Below are positions 26,195-35,049 of a stretch of 58,635 nucleotides of DNA, piece by piece. The stretch's first letter is position 1; the number at the start of each line of letters is the position of its first letter. A model generated the notes under the pieces. That model was given only the letters and a program-made list of their open reading frames with translations, was not told the DNA's origin and did no database searches. A program made the position numbers and the translations under genes. This DNA is from an uncultured Bacteroidota bacterium (lineage in GTDB: Bacteria > Bacteroidota > Bacteroidia > UKL13-3), in contig CAIUEQ010000126.1 in assembly GCA_903898215.1 (NCBI GenBank), forward strand, positions 1-58,635, given 5' to 3'.

Positions 26195-26249
26195 CCATGG
26201 GCTTCAGCCCATGGAAACAGCAAATAAAGAACTCTCGGGGCTTTAGCCC
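26195..26249. repeat. Two small GGGC/GCCC hairpins after bshA
   Basis: CCATGGGC-TTCA-GCCCATGG (26195-26214) is a perfect 8-bp hairpin. GGGC-TTTA-GCCC (26238-26249) is a second, shorter one, 23 bases further on. Both share the GGGCTTnAGCCC core, and a degenerate relative stands at 35016-35027. They are probably dispersed miniature repeats that also shape the 3' end of the bshA transcript. Confidence 0.65.
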
Positions 26250-26310
26250 AAATACATTCTCAATAAAATATTCCTGAAATAAATCCCGCAACTATTATGT
26301 TTGTGTTGCG

Positions 26311-27774
26311 ATGAATAAGATCTTCTCTTCCAAAAATTTTCCATTTGTTCTGATGGCGATTCTCTTGCCAAAATTTTCGATCATGGAAAAGATTCCCTTT
26401 TTTGGTGATGCGATTTCGTCAACAGCAAGAGCCGTTCAATATATTTTTGATCAGAATTTACTTACTATTTTTTATCCTATAGAAACCGACCCGGCTCATC
26501 CAACGCTTTATCCATGGCTAATGGCAGCTTGCTGGAAACTTTTCGGACGAACACTTTTGGTTTCACATCTCTATGCCTATTTCTGGTATTTATTTTTAAT
26601 TTTTATTTTCTATAAAATAGCAAAATTATTTATTGTAGATAAAGCAGATGTAAATAAAACACTCTTGTTATTTATTGCAATGCCAACCGCTCTTTCAATG
26701 TCGGCAATGATGTTAAATACAACTGCGGTGATGGCATTTTTTTTATTAGCCATTTATTCTTTGCTCACAAAAAATAATAAATGGTTTTTGGTAAGCACCA
26801 TTTTGATGATGCTTACTCATATGCAAGCACCATTTTTTTTATTGGCACTTGCGGCTACCGATTTTTTTCTGTCGATGAAAGAGAAGAGTTTTATCGTTTG
26901 GTTTAAAGAACGATTTGTTTTTTATGTTCTTCCATTTGCTGTTTTAGTGGCGTGGCTTACCTTACATTATTTACATACCGGCTGGTTGGTATTGTCGCCA
27001 AATTATTCTGATGCCGATAAATTAAATGGGTTTTCTCAATATGCTAAAAGCTTGTTAATAATGGCCTGGCGACTTGTTGATTTCGGAATGATTACATTTT
27101 ATATCATTTTTATTTATGCGCTCTTTAAAAAACTTGGCGATAAAAAATTGCAACAAGTTTGGTTGATATTGGCAATAGTTATTTGCGGATTGATGGCCAT
27201 ATTTTTAGAAAATACTATCGGGCATCGTTACTTTTTAGTCTTGGGTTTAATGATGATTATTATAGTGATGAACGCGCTACAATATTTTGCTCCACGACAA
27301 AAAAATATACTTTATGTTTTGCTATTGCTGTCTCTCGTTTTTGGAAATTTTTTATATTATCCCGGCAAAACTATTGGTGATGGAAACCTTGTATATCTTG
27401 GTTATTTTAATCTTGCCAAAACAATTAAAAATGATTTTAGTGATACCACAGTTTTTTACAGTTATGCCCCAATTGCAAATCCATCTCAGTTAATGTATTT
27501 GAATGATGAAGGATTAAAAACTGAACGAATAAATGGGCAAAATTTAGATTCAATCCCTGCAATTATTCAATCGAATTTAAATGCAGAGTTTAGCGAAAGC
27601 GATAAGCAATATTTAGCTCAACATTTTTATGGAAAGAGTTATACAAAAGGTTCAGTTTATGTAAATGTTTTTCTTAATCCGAAATTTTATAAAAAGCCAG
27701 AAGGCTGGAAACTGCGTGTACCTTCAGGGTTTGAAAATTCGATGATTGAGATGAAATCGAAAATCAAAAATTAA
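26311..27774 (+). CDS. Polytopic membrane protein, GT-C glycosyltransferase-like
   Basis: A 487-residue protein with about ten transmembrane helices up to residue 355 and a C-terminal soluble tail of about 130 residues. An acidic residue in the first loop (PFFGDAISS) and the later DPAHPTLYPWLMAACWKLFG match the layout of ArnT/PMT-type GT-C enzymes, which use lipid-linked sugars on the outer face of the inner membrane. The acceptor is unknown. Its stop codon overlaps that of the facing membrane-protein gene (TTAA at 27771-27774). The frame starts at a clear ATG. Confidence 0.7.
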   Translation: MNKIFSSKNFPFVLMAILLPKFSIMEKIPFFGDAISSTARAVQYIFDQNLLTIFYPIETDPAHPTLYPWLMAACWKLFGRTLLVSHLYAYFWYLFLIFIFYKIAKLFIVDKADVNKTLLLFIAMPTALSMSAMMLNTTAVMAFFLLAIYSLLTKNNKWFLVSTILMMLTHMQAPFFLLALAATDFFLSMKEKSFIVWFKERFVFYVLPFAVLVAWLTLHYLHTGWLVLSPNYSDADKLNGFSQYAKSLLIMAWRLVDFGMITFYIIFIYALFKKLGDKKLQQVWLILAIVICGLMAIFLENTIGHRYFLVLGLMMIIIVMNALQYFAPRQKNILYVLLLLSLVFGNFLYYPGKTIGDGNLVYLGYFNLAKTIKNDFSDTTVFYSYAPIANPSQLMYLNDEGLKTERINGQNLDSIPAIIQSNLNAEFSESDKQYLAQHFYGKSYTKGSVYVNVFLNPKFYKKPEGWKLRVPSGFENSMIEMKSKIKN

Positions 27775-30047
27775 TGCCCGCAACTTTTTATACACTCTTT
27801 GGCTTGTTGCTTTTCTTGTGGAGATAAACCATCAAAATCTTTTGTCAGATCAAGATAAAAAACAGCTTTATCACAATCTTTAATTCTGAAATAAAGAAAT
27901 CCAAGATTGCTCATAATAATTGGGTTGTTTGGATTTAACCTGTCAGCTTTTTTATAATAGTTAATTGCTGTTTCAATATTTTTATTTTGCTGAGAACCTC
28001 CTTGGTTTGCCATGGATGTTGTTGCTTCGGCAGCATATAAACAAGCGTTCAAATTTTCTTTATCAAGAGATATCGCTTTGTCGAAATTTTTTATTGCCTC
28101 TTTATATCGTTGTTCTCTAAATGCGATAGCACCAAGATCCATATAAACTTGCGCATATTTCGAATTTTCCTTTAAGCTTTCCTTTAAAAAATATTTTGCC
28201 GAATCCATCAATACTGCATTGTTAGGAGTAGTATCATTGATTGATTTACTGAAATAAATTTGCCCCAAAAGATTGTTTGCAAGATATTTTTCTGAAGCGT
28301 TTTTTAACGATTTAAGCGCATAGCTTTTTACGAGTTCGTTATTTCCAAGCATGCTAAAAAATGTTGCCGCAAGAATATCGTTATCAACTTTTGAGTAATT
28401 GAATGGCTGATAAAACGGATTGAAAATTTTACTAATAGCAAATGCAAACTGAGATTGTGGCAATGGTTTACATTCATTAAGTATTGTTGTATTATTCTTT
28501 TCATTTTGTTTGATGTATACCGCAGCAACTGCATCTATATAGGCAAGCGAGTAAGTTGAGTCGGTATACAAAAATTTATGTAGTCTCGAAAACTGAGGAT
28601 TTGCAAGTACAACCGCAAAGTTAAAATGATACTGACTGTCGAGTTTATGAAATACTTCGGGATCATTTATTGCCTGAGCAAAAGTTTCAAAAAACTCTCC
28701 AGTAAAAACATCCAGATCACGCAAATCAATAAAGCTTTTGAATTGAGGAAAGTTTTTCCATAACAAATATGAGGAAGTTAAATAATCGCTTAAAGCATTT
28801 CCATTCAACTTTTTTTCTGCGATAAAATTTGCCGCACCTGACGGATTAATATTTGATAAAATTTCTAAACCATATCTATCATTTCTATTAAACCATTTAT
28901 AATATTTTCCGGATACCACACTCACATAAATAGCGATGCCAATAATGATATTGAAAATGTATAAATATTGAAATAACACTTTAAACTTTACACTTTTTAC
29001 TTTCGACTTGATTATCACCAAACCTAAATAAAATAAGGGTGTTGCAATGATGATAAAGAATGTGATGTTCCGGTAAGCTGTCGATGCAAGGAACAAAAAT
29101 GCACTAAGAAGCAGGATAATAACTGCTAACTTTTTTTGAATGATGAATGATAAAATTGATTCAGATTTTTTTCTGTTGGAGAAATATAAAAACACCAAAC
29201 CTAAAACAGAAACAATGAAAATAATTATAGCGATGTAAGCTTCTTTTTGCCAAAAAACATAGGTAGAAAAATCCATCAATTCGGTGGTGAATTTATTTTC
29301 AAATACCTGCCCGAAAATATTGAATGGCATCAATAACAAATCAATTCCGTTTGGATTGATGATGATGATTGCGAAGCTCAAAAAAGTTGCTAAGCTTAAT
29401 TGTAATGGCTTTTCAGCTTTCAGTTTTAATTTCTTTCCATAAAAAAATTCAAACCATGAAGAAGCTAGGAATATCATCATCAGCACAATTCCCATTCCGA
29501 ACGATTCGTGCATATTTGCCCACAAAAGTTGCAAAGGAATGAGCCAGAATATTGCTTTATTTTTAAGTTTTTGATGTCGGAATAAAATCAATAAAAATAT
29601 GGCAGCAAACAAATGACTGAACATTTCCGGACGGCCGATAATTCGATATTCGATTCCTACAATAGCAAGTAAGATTGAAAATATTAAGAGTGCATTTTTT
29701 TGAGGATGATCAATTTCAAATTGCTCAATAATTTGCTTACACAAAAGCAATAAGACATACACCAATAAACACGAAACAAGAAGTTGGATAAGGAAAATAC
29801 ATTCTGGTCCAAATGCTTTAGCCACTGACGCAAACAACACTTCGCTTCCCCATTTAATATTGATCCAAGGTTTGCCTTCAAACGTATAAGAAAAAACGTC
29901 CTGCTTCGGAACTTCGTGGTGTTCCAATATCCAATCACCGGTTTTTAATTGCCACCATAAATCAGGTTCACGCACATTTTTTAAACTGAACGCAATTGCT
30001 ATCAGAAAACAAATAATAAGCGGGAGTTTATTTTGAAGAAAACGCAT
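27771..30047 (-). CDS. Large membrane protein with C-terminal TPR repeats
   Basis: A 758-residue protein. The first ~400 residues hold about ten transmembrane helices. An acidic loop with EPDLWWQLKTGDWILEHHEV and DVFSYTFEGKPWIN sits after helix 1, a placement common in GT-C-type and related Bacteroidota membrane proteins. The C-terminal third (about 560-750) carries TPR-like helices, for example YMDLGAIAFREQRYKEAIKNF and IMSNLGFLYFRIKDCDKAVFYL, which would bind partners on the side facing the periplasm. A role in glycan or glycoprotein assembly is inferred. Convergent with the GT-C-like gene, sharing four bases. Confidence 0.7.
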   Translation of the reverse strand: MRFLQNKLPLIICFLIAIAFSLKNVREPDLWWQLKTGDWILEHHEVPKQDVFSYTFEGKPWINIKWGSEVLFASVAKAFGPECIFLIQLLVSCLLVYVLLLLCKQIIEQFEIDHPQKNALLIFSILLAIVGIEYRIIGRPEMFSHLFAAIFLLILFRHQKLKNKAIFWLIPLQLLWANMHESFGMGIVLMMIFLASSWFEFFYGKKLKLKAEKPLQLSLATFLSFAIIIINPNGIDLLLMPFNIFGQVFENKFTTELMDFSTYVFWQKEAYIAIIIFIVSVLGLVFLYFSNRKKSESILSFIIQKKLAVIILLLSAFLFLASTAYRNITFFIIIATPLFYLGLVIIKSKVKSVKFKVLFQYLYIFNIIIGIAIYVSVVSGKYYKWFNRNDRYGLEILSNINPSGAANFIAEKKLNGNALSDYLTSSYLLWKNFPQFKSFIDLRDLDVFTGEFFETFAQAINDPEVFHKLDSQYHFNFAVVLANPQFSRLHKFLYTDSTYSLAYIDAVAAVYIKQNEKNNTTILNECKPLPQSQFAFAISKIFNPFYQPFNYSKVDNDILAATFFSMLGNNELVKSYALKSLKNASEKYLANNLLGQIYFSKSINDTTPNNAVLMDSAKYFLKESLKENSKYAQVYMDLGAIAFREQRYKEAIKNFDKAISLDKENLNACLYAAEATTSMANQGGSQQNKNIETAINYYKKADRLNPNNPIIMSNLGFLYFRIKDCDKAVFYLDLTKDFDGLSPQEKQQAKECIKSCGH

Positions 30048-30062
30048 GATTATATTTAGCGG

Positions 30063-30434
30063 CTAGGATAAATATAGAAATGACTGAGGTGGAAATAAAT
30101 TGTAATCTTTACGGATACACTTTGGTATTCGGTAAAGTTTTGTGTTTTTAATTTTTATAGCAAATCCGAGTTCTTTATCCCCGAAATATTCAAAGAAAAA
30201 ATCTTCTGAAATACCAGAATATTTTTTTGTCTTCTTCCAAAGTGTAACAAGATCATGTGTTATAATTTGATCAATTTCAAATTCTCCAATAATCTTTTGA
30301 ACTGGTGAAGAAGAGTATACAACAATTTTTTTTATATCAGGATTCTTAAAGATAGCTCTACGAAACTCATATTTCTTTGTGCCATCAAAGATCTTGTTAG
30401 CATATTCGGGTTTGATTGATAAGATTACTTTCAT
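30063..30434 (-). CDS. ASCH-domain protein
   Basis: A 123-residue protein that is essentially one ASCH (PUA-like) domain. LSIKPEYANKIFDGTKKYEFRR near the N terminus is the family signature; VVYSSSPVQKIIGEFEI forms the central strands. ASCH domains are related to RNA-binding PUA domains. Its ATG overlaps the TGA of the PIN-GNAT fusion by four bases (30431-30434), so the two are translationally coupled. The C-terminal part of that fusion seems to share the same I-x-PEY opening, which suggests that the two chains hold related domains. The unit lies between envelope and metabolic genes. Function is unknown; RNA or modified-nucleotide recognition is inferred. Confidence 0.78.
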   Translation of the reverse strand: MKVILSIKPEYANKIFDGTKKYEFRRAIFKNPDIKKIVVYSSSPVQKIIGEFEIDQIITHDLVTLWKKTKKYSGISEDFFFEYFGDKELGFAIKIKNTKLYRIPKCIRKDYNLFPPQSFLYLS

Positions 30435-31930
30435 ATTCCAGACAAACTTATAAGTTTTTTAAGTGATTCCATTTCCATTTTATTTATTGTTCTGATAGCA
30501 TCCATATTAGAGAGTACTCCTTTGTCTAACATATCTTTCAAATGAGTTCTTTTTACAAAAGAGAACGCATAAAGGAAGTTGATAACAAATGGTCTATTAT
30601 TTGGTTTTCTTTCCCAATATTCTTTTAGTTCAACTTCTGTTAAAACAGTTCTTTTACGACAAATTTGAATTAATTTTTCAAGAGAATTTATATTGTTAAT
30701 AATATTTTCTACTATACCAATAGTCGTTGCAACTCCTGTATAAATTTTAGGTGCTCTATCTCCGCTTCTATAAAAAACAATAATATCACCAGATTTTAAA
30801 TCTCTATTAAAAGAATGAGAGATATATGATTTACTAATTGCATTTCTGTGCGGTTCGTTTTCTATAAAATCAGTAGGTGATTCCGTTCTTAAAATTGAAT
30901 CGGGAAATAATTCAGTGTGATATTCAGGACGTATAGGGATAATAAAAACATTAGCGTCTTCCGATAGCTTAGGGAAAGTTGTTTTCGGATTGGCTCTATC
31001 TGCTTTTTTGTTAAAGTCACGAGTATATACTTTCTCAATACCTGATGATGATGTTTTTTTTCCATGATATATAAAACCAAAATCTTCAAGCAAAGAAATC
31101 AGACGAAGTTGTTCTGGACTTCGGTCAAAAATTGTAACATAAATTTCGTCAACCTTAAATAGCCTTGCATTATCAAAAATAATTTTTAAAAAACGTTCGC
31201 CAAGTTTTATTCCATTGCTTGAAACTTTAAACGTACCAATTTTTAATCTCTTTTTTGGAGTAAATGTTGGAATTATGTTTTGATAATTTTCTTTTTCGTC
31301 CTCTTTTTTAATAAAAAGAAATGCGGATAATATTCCGTTATCATAACAGGTGTATGCAGGTTCATCAGACTTCTTATTAAACCATTTATCAAAGCCGTCA
31401 TAGTTAGAACGGAAACTATCAAAAAATGGATCATTTAAATTTATGTTTCCAAAATATTCTTTCTTAACAGCTAAAACTTTATAGTCAAATAAATCAGGGT
31501 TCTCAGCCCTTATTTTTTCAAGAAAACTATCTATTCGAAAAACTCTATCACTTATACCAAGCATTGCTGCTTTGGTGTGAATTTTTTTGTCTTCCGAAAT
31601 AAGTATATCAACTCGGTCACAGAAAACTTCATTAATTAGTTTTGTATCATCAAGGTCGTTAGGAACAGTATCAATTTTATCACTAACTTGTTTTACTTTT
31701 TCATTAAGGGGGGCTTCGGTTTTTAAGACATGATAATTTGCAAGTTTGACTTGCATTACTTTAGCATTATCTGAATTGATGTTTCTGTTAAGCTCATCAA
31801 CAGTTAGAGGATGAATACATTTTGTATAATGAAGTTTATCCAACCAATTAAATAATATTCCAATGTCTTGGTTAAGAATTCGACTGGCTTCTCTGTGAAT
31901 AATAATGTTGGTGTCGAGTAAAATTTTCAT
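30431..31930 (-). CDS. PIN-GNAT-ASCH-like fusion protein
   Basis: A 499-residue three-part protein. Residues 1-140 look like a PIN nuclease: KILLDTNIIIHRE gives D6, VDELN gives D45/E46, LDDTKLI gives D94/D95, and DILISEDKKIH gives D114, so the acidic site appears complete. Residues about 185-310 resemble a GNAT acetyltransferase (GILSAFLFIKKE, LKIGTFKVSSNGIKLGERFL, DEIYVTIFDRSPEQLRLISL, EDFGFIYHGK). Residues about 328-410 look PUA/ASCH-like (IPIRPEYHTELF, LKSGDIIVFYRSG, YTGVATTIGIVEN), with a helical tail. Coupled by ATGA overlap to the ASCH gene. RNA cleavage or a toxin role is plausible but unproven. Confidence 0.75.
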   Translation of the reverse strand: MKILLDTNIIIHREASRILNQDIGILFNWLDKLHYTKCIHPLTVDELNRNINSDNAKVMQVKLANYHVLKTEAPLNEKVKQVSDKIDTVPNDLDDTKLINEVFCDRVDILISEDKKIHTKAAMLGISDRVFRIDSFLEKIRAENPDLFDYKVLAVKKEYFGNINLNDPFFDSFRSNYDGFDKWFNKKSDEPAYTCYDNGILSAFLFIKKEDEKENYQNIIPTFTPKKRLKIGTFKVSSNGIKLGERFLKIIFDNARLFKVDEIYVTIFDRSPEQLRLISLLEDFGFIYHGKKTSSSGIEKVYTRDFNKKADRANPKTTFPKLSEDANVFIIPIRPEYHTELFPDSILRTESPTDFIENEPHRNAISKSYISHSFNRDLKSGDIIVFYRSGDRAPKIYTGVATTIGIVENIINNINSLEKLIQICRKRTVLTEVELKEYWERKPNNRPFVINFLYAFSFVKRTHLKDMLDKGVLSNMDAIRTINKMEMESLKKLISLSGI

Positions 31931-31947
31931 ATGCTATTAATTTGATT

Positions 31948-33114
31948 CTAAAATAATTTATGATACGCTTTCATCCATCTGTCGGGCACTTCATCGGTTT
32001 GTGCCAATTGGTAATCGGCATAACTGCATGGCACTAAAAACATTCCTTTATGATTGCTGCGTTCTTTGGGATACGGCACTTCCATCCACCATCTTTCGGT
32101 GTAAATATTTTTATAGAACACAATTTCGTAATCGCTATTTTTAAATGTTGTGCGGTATTTCATGTACTCATTGCTATCGGCAACAGGGTAATCATTTTTG
32201 CGATTATAAAATCCATCAATAAAATACCAGATCATTTGAGAAAGCAATTTTGCACTTCTTCCTTCAATATCTTTTGTGGCATTCAGGTCATAAAAACCAA
32301 TGGATGAAAGTTCGTTGCTCATGCCGGCATAACGAGAAATCTGACAAGCTTCTTCGCCAAAAAGGCCATTAGGATTTGCTTCGACTGATGCAGGCGAATC
32401 AGCGGCACGAATACTGTTCATACTCATCACCATCATATTGGCATTTCGTAAAAGAGGTTCAGTGTCCTGAAGTTTATTGCGCATATTTCCCAAACGCATC
32501 ATGTCAAAATTCATCTTTTCAAATGAGTCTAAACTTTCTTGTTCAACAAAATAATTTTGATTTCCGATATGTACAATATTGAAAAGGTAATTTGGCTGAT
32601 GCGAAATTATTTTATACAAATACCCCGAATTGATGGGTGATTGTTCATTCTGTTTTAAATCAATTTTTGCATCAACAGAAGCAAGATTGAAATTTTGAAC
32701 AAGACCCTCATAGGCTGTATACTGTGCATAGGCAAGATCTTGAGCGCCTCCTAATATGATGGTGATAATTTTTTTCTCCAACAAATATTTTACACAACTG
32801 CTTAATGCAAAGAGGGTGTCATTTACACTTTCACCGGCTTCAATATTTCCAAGGTCGGCAATTTTAATTTCAAACTTTGGTTGAACTAATTTGTAAAAAT
32901 GTTTTCTTACTTCATCGGGAGAAATTGCAGTTCCTGTTTGGTCGTTCTGCATACGACCTTCTTTTACGCCAATAATTGCCAGTTGAATATTTTCAAGATC
33001 AGGAATTTTTTTTACATGAATATCCAGCACATTCACCAAACTTTTTGGAGAACTTTCCTGAATGGAATTAAACACTGTTTCACTTATCGGGCTGAGAAAA
33101 TCACTTAGTTGCAT
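31948..33114 (-). CDS. Arginase-fold protein with altered metal site (formimidoylglutamase-like)
   Basis: A 388-residue member of the arginase/agmatinase/formimidoylglutamase superfamily. The core is recognisable (IAIIGV-type strand, IIILGGAQDLAYAQY, LASVDAKIDL, VMSMNSIRAADSP). The normal dinuclear Mn ligands are mostly changed: GGxH reads GGAQ (Q125), DxHxD reads D148-A-K150-I-D152, and SxDxD reads S231-M-N233-S-I235. Four of six ligands are therefore lost and catalysis as a Mn hydrolase is doubtful. Bacteroidota homologues are often annotated formimidoylglutamase. It lies 17 bases upstream of the PIN-GNAT-ASCH gene on the same strand and diverges from an SDR gene. Confidence 0.8.
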   Translation of the reverse strand: MQLSDFLSPISETVFNSIQESSPKSLVNVLDIHVKKIPDLENIQLAIIGVKEGRMQNDQTGTAISPDEVRKHFYKLVQPKFEIKIADLGNIEAGESVNDTLFALSSCVKYLLEKKIITIILGGAQDLAYAQYTAYEGLVQNFNLASVDAKIDLKQNEQSPINSGYLYKIISHQPNYLFNIVHIGNQNYFVEQESLDSFEKMNFDMMRLGNMRNKLQDTEPLLRNANMMVMSMNSIRAADSPASVEANPNGLFGEEACQISRYAGMSNELSSIGFYDLNATKDIEGRSAKLLSQMIWYFIDGFYNRKNDYPVADSNEYMKYRTTFKNSDYEIVFYKNIYTERWWMEVPYPKERSNHKGMFLVPCSYADYQLAQTDEVPDRWMKAYHKLF

Positions 33115-33176
33115 AATTTTTTATCTTGTGGCAAAATAGATTAATTTGCGGGTTCATTAATAAACATTTCCACACA

Positions 33177-34196
33177 TTGATTGCAGTAAGCGGGGCAAAC
33201 GGTTTTTTAGGTTCGTATGTAGTTTGTATGTTGCTCGAAAAAGGCAATCAGGTTGTTGCGTTCAAGCGTGATAGGTCAAGTCTCGTTGAGTTTGAAAATA
33301 TTTTCTCAACATATTTTTCAGATAAAGAATCACATAAAAATTTAAAAAATAATTTAACATGGGTTGTTGCAGATGTGCTCGATATTCCATCTCTTGAGGC
33401 AGCTTTGACAAATGTTGATGAAGTTTATCATTGTGCAGCTATTGTTTCTTTTCTACAAAAACACCGAACAAAAATGATTGATGTGAATGTAGAAGGAACA
33501 AAAAATATGGTGAATATTTCCCTTCAAAAAGGTGTAAAAAAATTCTGTCATGTAAGTTCCATCGCAGCATTGGGTAGAGAAAAAAGTGGAGATGAAATTA
33601 CCGAAAAGTCAAAATGGGGTGAATCAAAAAACAACAGCAATTATGCAATAACTAAATACAAAGCAGAAATGGAAGTGTGGCGGGCAATTGAAGAAGGCTT
33701 GAATGCAGTGATCGTTAACCCCGGTGTGATTTTGGGTACCGGAGATTGGAACAAAGGCTCTTGTAAATTATTTAAATTGGTATGGAATGGAATGCCTTTT
33801 TATACCTTAGGTGCAAATGGTTATGTAGATGTAAAAGATGTTTCGAAAGCAATGATTGAACTGATGGAAAAAAATATTTCGCGAGAACGATTTATTTTAG
33901 TTGGGGAAAATTTGCAAATGAAAAAATATCTTGAGGATGTTGCTGTGAGTTTTGGAAAGAAAAAACCCACCATCGAAGCCGGGAAAAAACTTTCGCAAAT
34001 TGCCTGGAGGGTTGATGCTGCAAAAAGTTTTCTGTTTGGGAAAGAACCATCCATCACTAGAGAGACAGCCAGGGCGTCTCAAAACACATTTTATTATAAC
34101 AGCAATAAGATCAGTCAAAAAATAAATTTTAAATTTACACCGATGAATAAAACCATCGATGATATTTGTGCTAACTTTTTAAAACAACAATTATAA
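33177..34196 (+). CDS. NAD-dependent epimerase/dehydratase family protein
   Basis: A 339-residue extended SDR. GANGFLGSYVV near the start binds NAD(P), VSSIAALG holds the catalytic Ser, and NYAITKYKAE gives the Tyr-xxx-Lys pair. Family resemblance is to dihydroflavonol-4-reductase-like and sterol-dehydrogenase-like SDRs, so the substrate is open. The frame reaches back to a TTG at 33126, but that would leave only 11 bases to the divergent arginase-like start. TTG 33177 gives the normal IAVSGANGFLG beginning and is preferred; no ATG is available here. The stop is one base from the next ATG. Confidence 0.82.
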   Translation: MIAVSGANGFLGSYVVCMLLEKGNQVVAFKRDRSSLVEFENIFSTYFSDKESHKNLKNNLTWVVADVLDIPSLEAALTNVDEVYHCAAIVSFLQKHRTKMIDVNVEGTKNMVNISLQKGVKKFCHVSSIAALGREKSGDEITEKSKWGESKNNSNYAITKYKAEMEVWRAIEEGLNAVIVNPGVILGTGDWNKGSCKLFKLVWNGMPFYTLGANGYVDVKDVSKAMIELMEKNISRERFILVGENLQMKKYLEDVAVSFGKKKPTIEAGKKLSQIAWRVDAAKSFLFGKEPSITRETARASQNTFYYNSNKISQKINFKFTPMNKTIDDICANFLKQQL

Positions 34197-34197
34197 G

Positions 34198-34902
34198 ATG
34201 AAGAACATTTTTTTCGCAGCTATTGCTGCCACATTTTTATTTGCATGTAACCAAAATGCACCTCAACAATCAGCAAAAAACAATAACGAAACTTACAAGA
34301 AACTGTTCGACAAAAGCATGAACCTAAAAGATTATCATACCGCTATTATGGCAGTGCAAATGATGCTTATAGAAGATTCGACACAAGTAAATTATCGCGA
34401 TTCGTTACCCGAATTATATGCCGCATTAAATAATGTTGAAGCGGTTTCAAAAACTATTGATGCCACGCTTGCCCGTCATCCAAAAGATGAAAAGTTTCTT
34501 CAGGTAAAAGCGGTAGTTCAACAAGAAGAAAGCGATTATGAAGGCGTTTTAAAAACCTATTCAACGTTGTTTGAAACAACAAAAAAATTAACCTATTTAT
34601 ATCAAATAGGAACAATGCATTTTCAGGCAGGGAAATTAGCAGAGGCAGAAACTGTTGTTGATGAAGTGCTTGCCAAATCACCAAATAGCAGTGATAGTTT
34701 AGATATTTTTGTTAGCGAGCAACAAAAACAAAAAGTTCCGATTATGGCTGCAGCACTAAATTTTAAAGGATACATTTTTGCACAAAAAAGAGATATGGCG
34801 AATGCAAAAAAATATTTTGAAACAGCTATAAAAGTTTTTCCTGATTTTGTAATGGCAAAAAGAAATTTACAACAATTGATGGGTGGTGCTCCAAAAAGAT
34901 AA
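34198..34902 (+). CDS. TPR-containing lipoprotein
   Basis: A 234-residue exported lipoprotein. The signal MKNIFFAAIAATFLFAC ends in a lipobox with C17. Helical TPR-like repeats fill the remainder, for example SMNLKDYHTAIMAVQMML, TYLYQIGTMHFQAGKLAEAETVV and ALNFKGYIFAQKRDMANAKKYF, ending near VMAKRNLQQL. TPR lipoproteins usually act as scaffolds in the periplasm or at the outer membrane; the partner is unknown. Its ATG follows the SDR stop by one base, so the two are co-translated. Confidence 0.82.
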   Translation: MKNIFFAAIAATFLFACNQNAPQQSAKNNNETYKKLFDKSMNLKDYHTAIMAVQMMLIEDSTQVNYRDSLPELYAALNNVEAVSKTIDATLARHPKDEKFLQVKAVVQQEESDYEGVLKTYSTLFETTKKLTYLYQIGTMHFQAGKLAEAETVVDEVLAKSPNSSDSLDIFVSEQQKQKVPIMAAALNFKGYIFAQKRDMANAKKYFETAIKVFPDFVMAKRNLQQLMGGAPKR

Positions 34903-34972
34903 CAATATAATATTGTTTGAGGTTTGGAGTTAAAGCCAAATGTTATGGCAATAATATAAATTTATACAATAG

Positions 34973-35027
34973 CCCAGACTGTTAAGTCGGGGTATACGAA
35001 ATACCAATACGGAAAGGGTTTTAGCCC
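34973..35027. repeat. Cluster of degenerate intergenic hairpins
   Basis: Three imperfect or short hairpins follow one another: CCCAGACT-GTTA-AGTCGGGG (34973-34992, one mismatch), GGTAT-ACGAA-ATACC (34991-35005), and GGG-TTTTAG-CCC (35016-35027). They fill the 147-base gap between the TPR lipoprotein and GNAT genes. The last resembles the GGGCTTTAGCCC unit behind bshA. Confidence 0.5.
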
Positions 35028-35049
35028 AACAATTAATTTGCGATTATAA

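Noticed and set aside
30063..31930. Canonical type II toxin-antitoxin pair
   Set aside because: The small partner is an ASCH protein, not a known antitoxin family with a DNA-binding domain, and the large protein is far longer than usual PIN toxins. The unit is listed as uncharacterised instead.
33126..33176. Upstream TTG start for the SDR gene
   Set aside because: It would leave only 11 bases to the divergent arginase-like start and adds 17 residues with no counterpart in the family.
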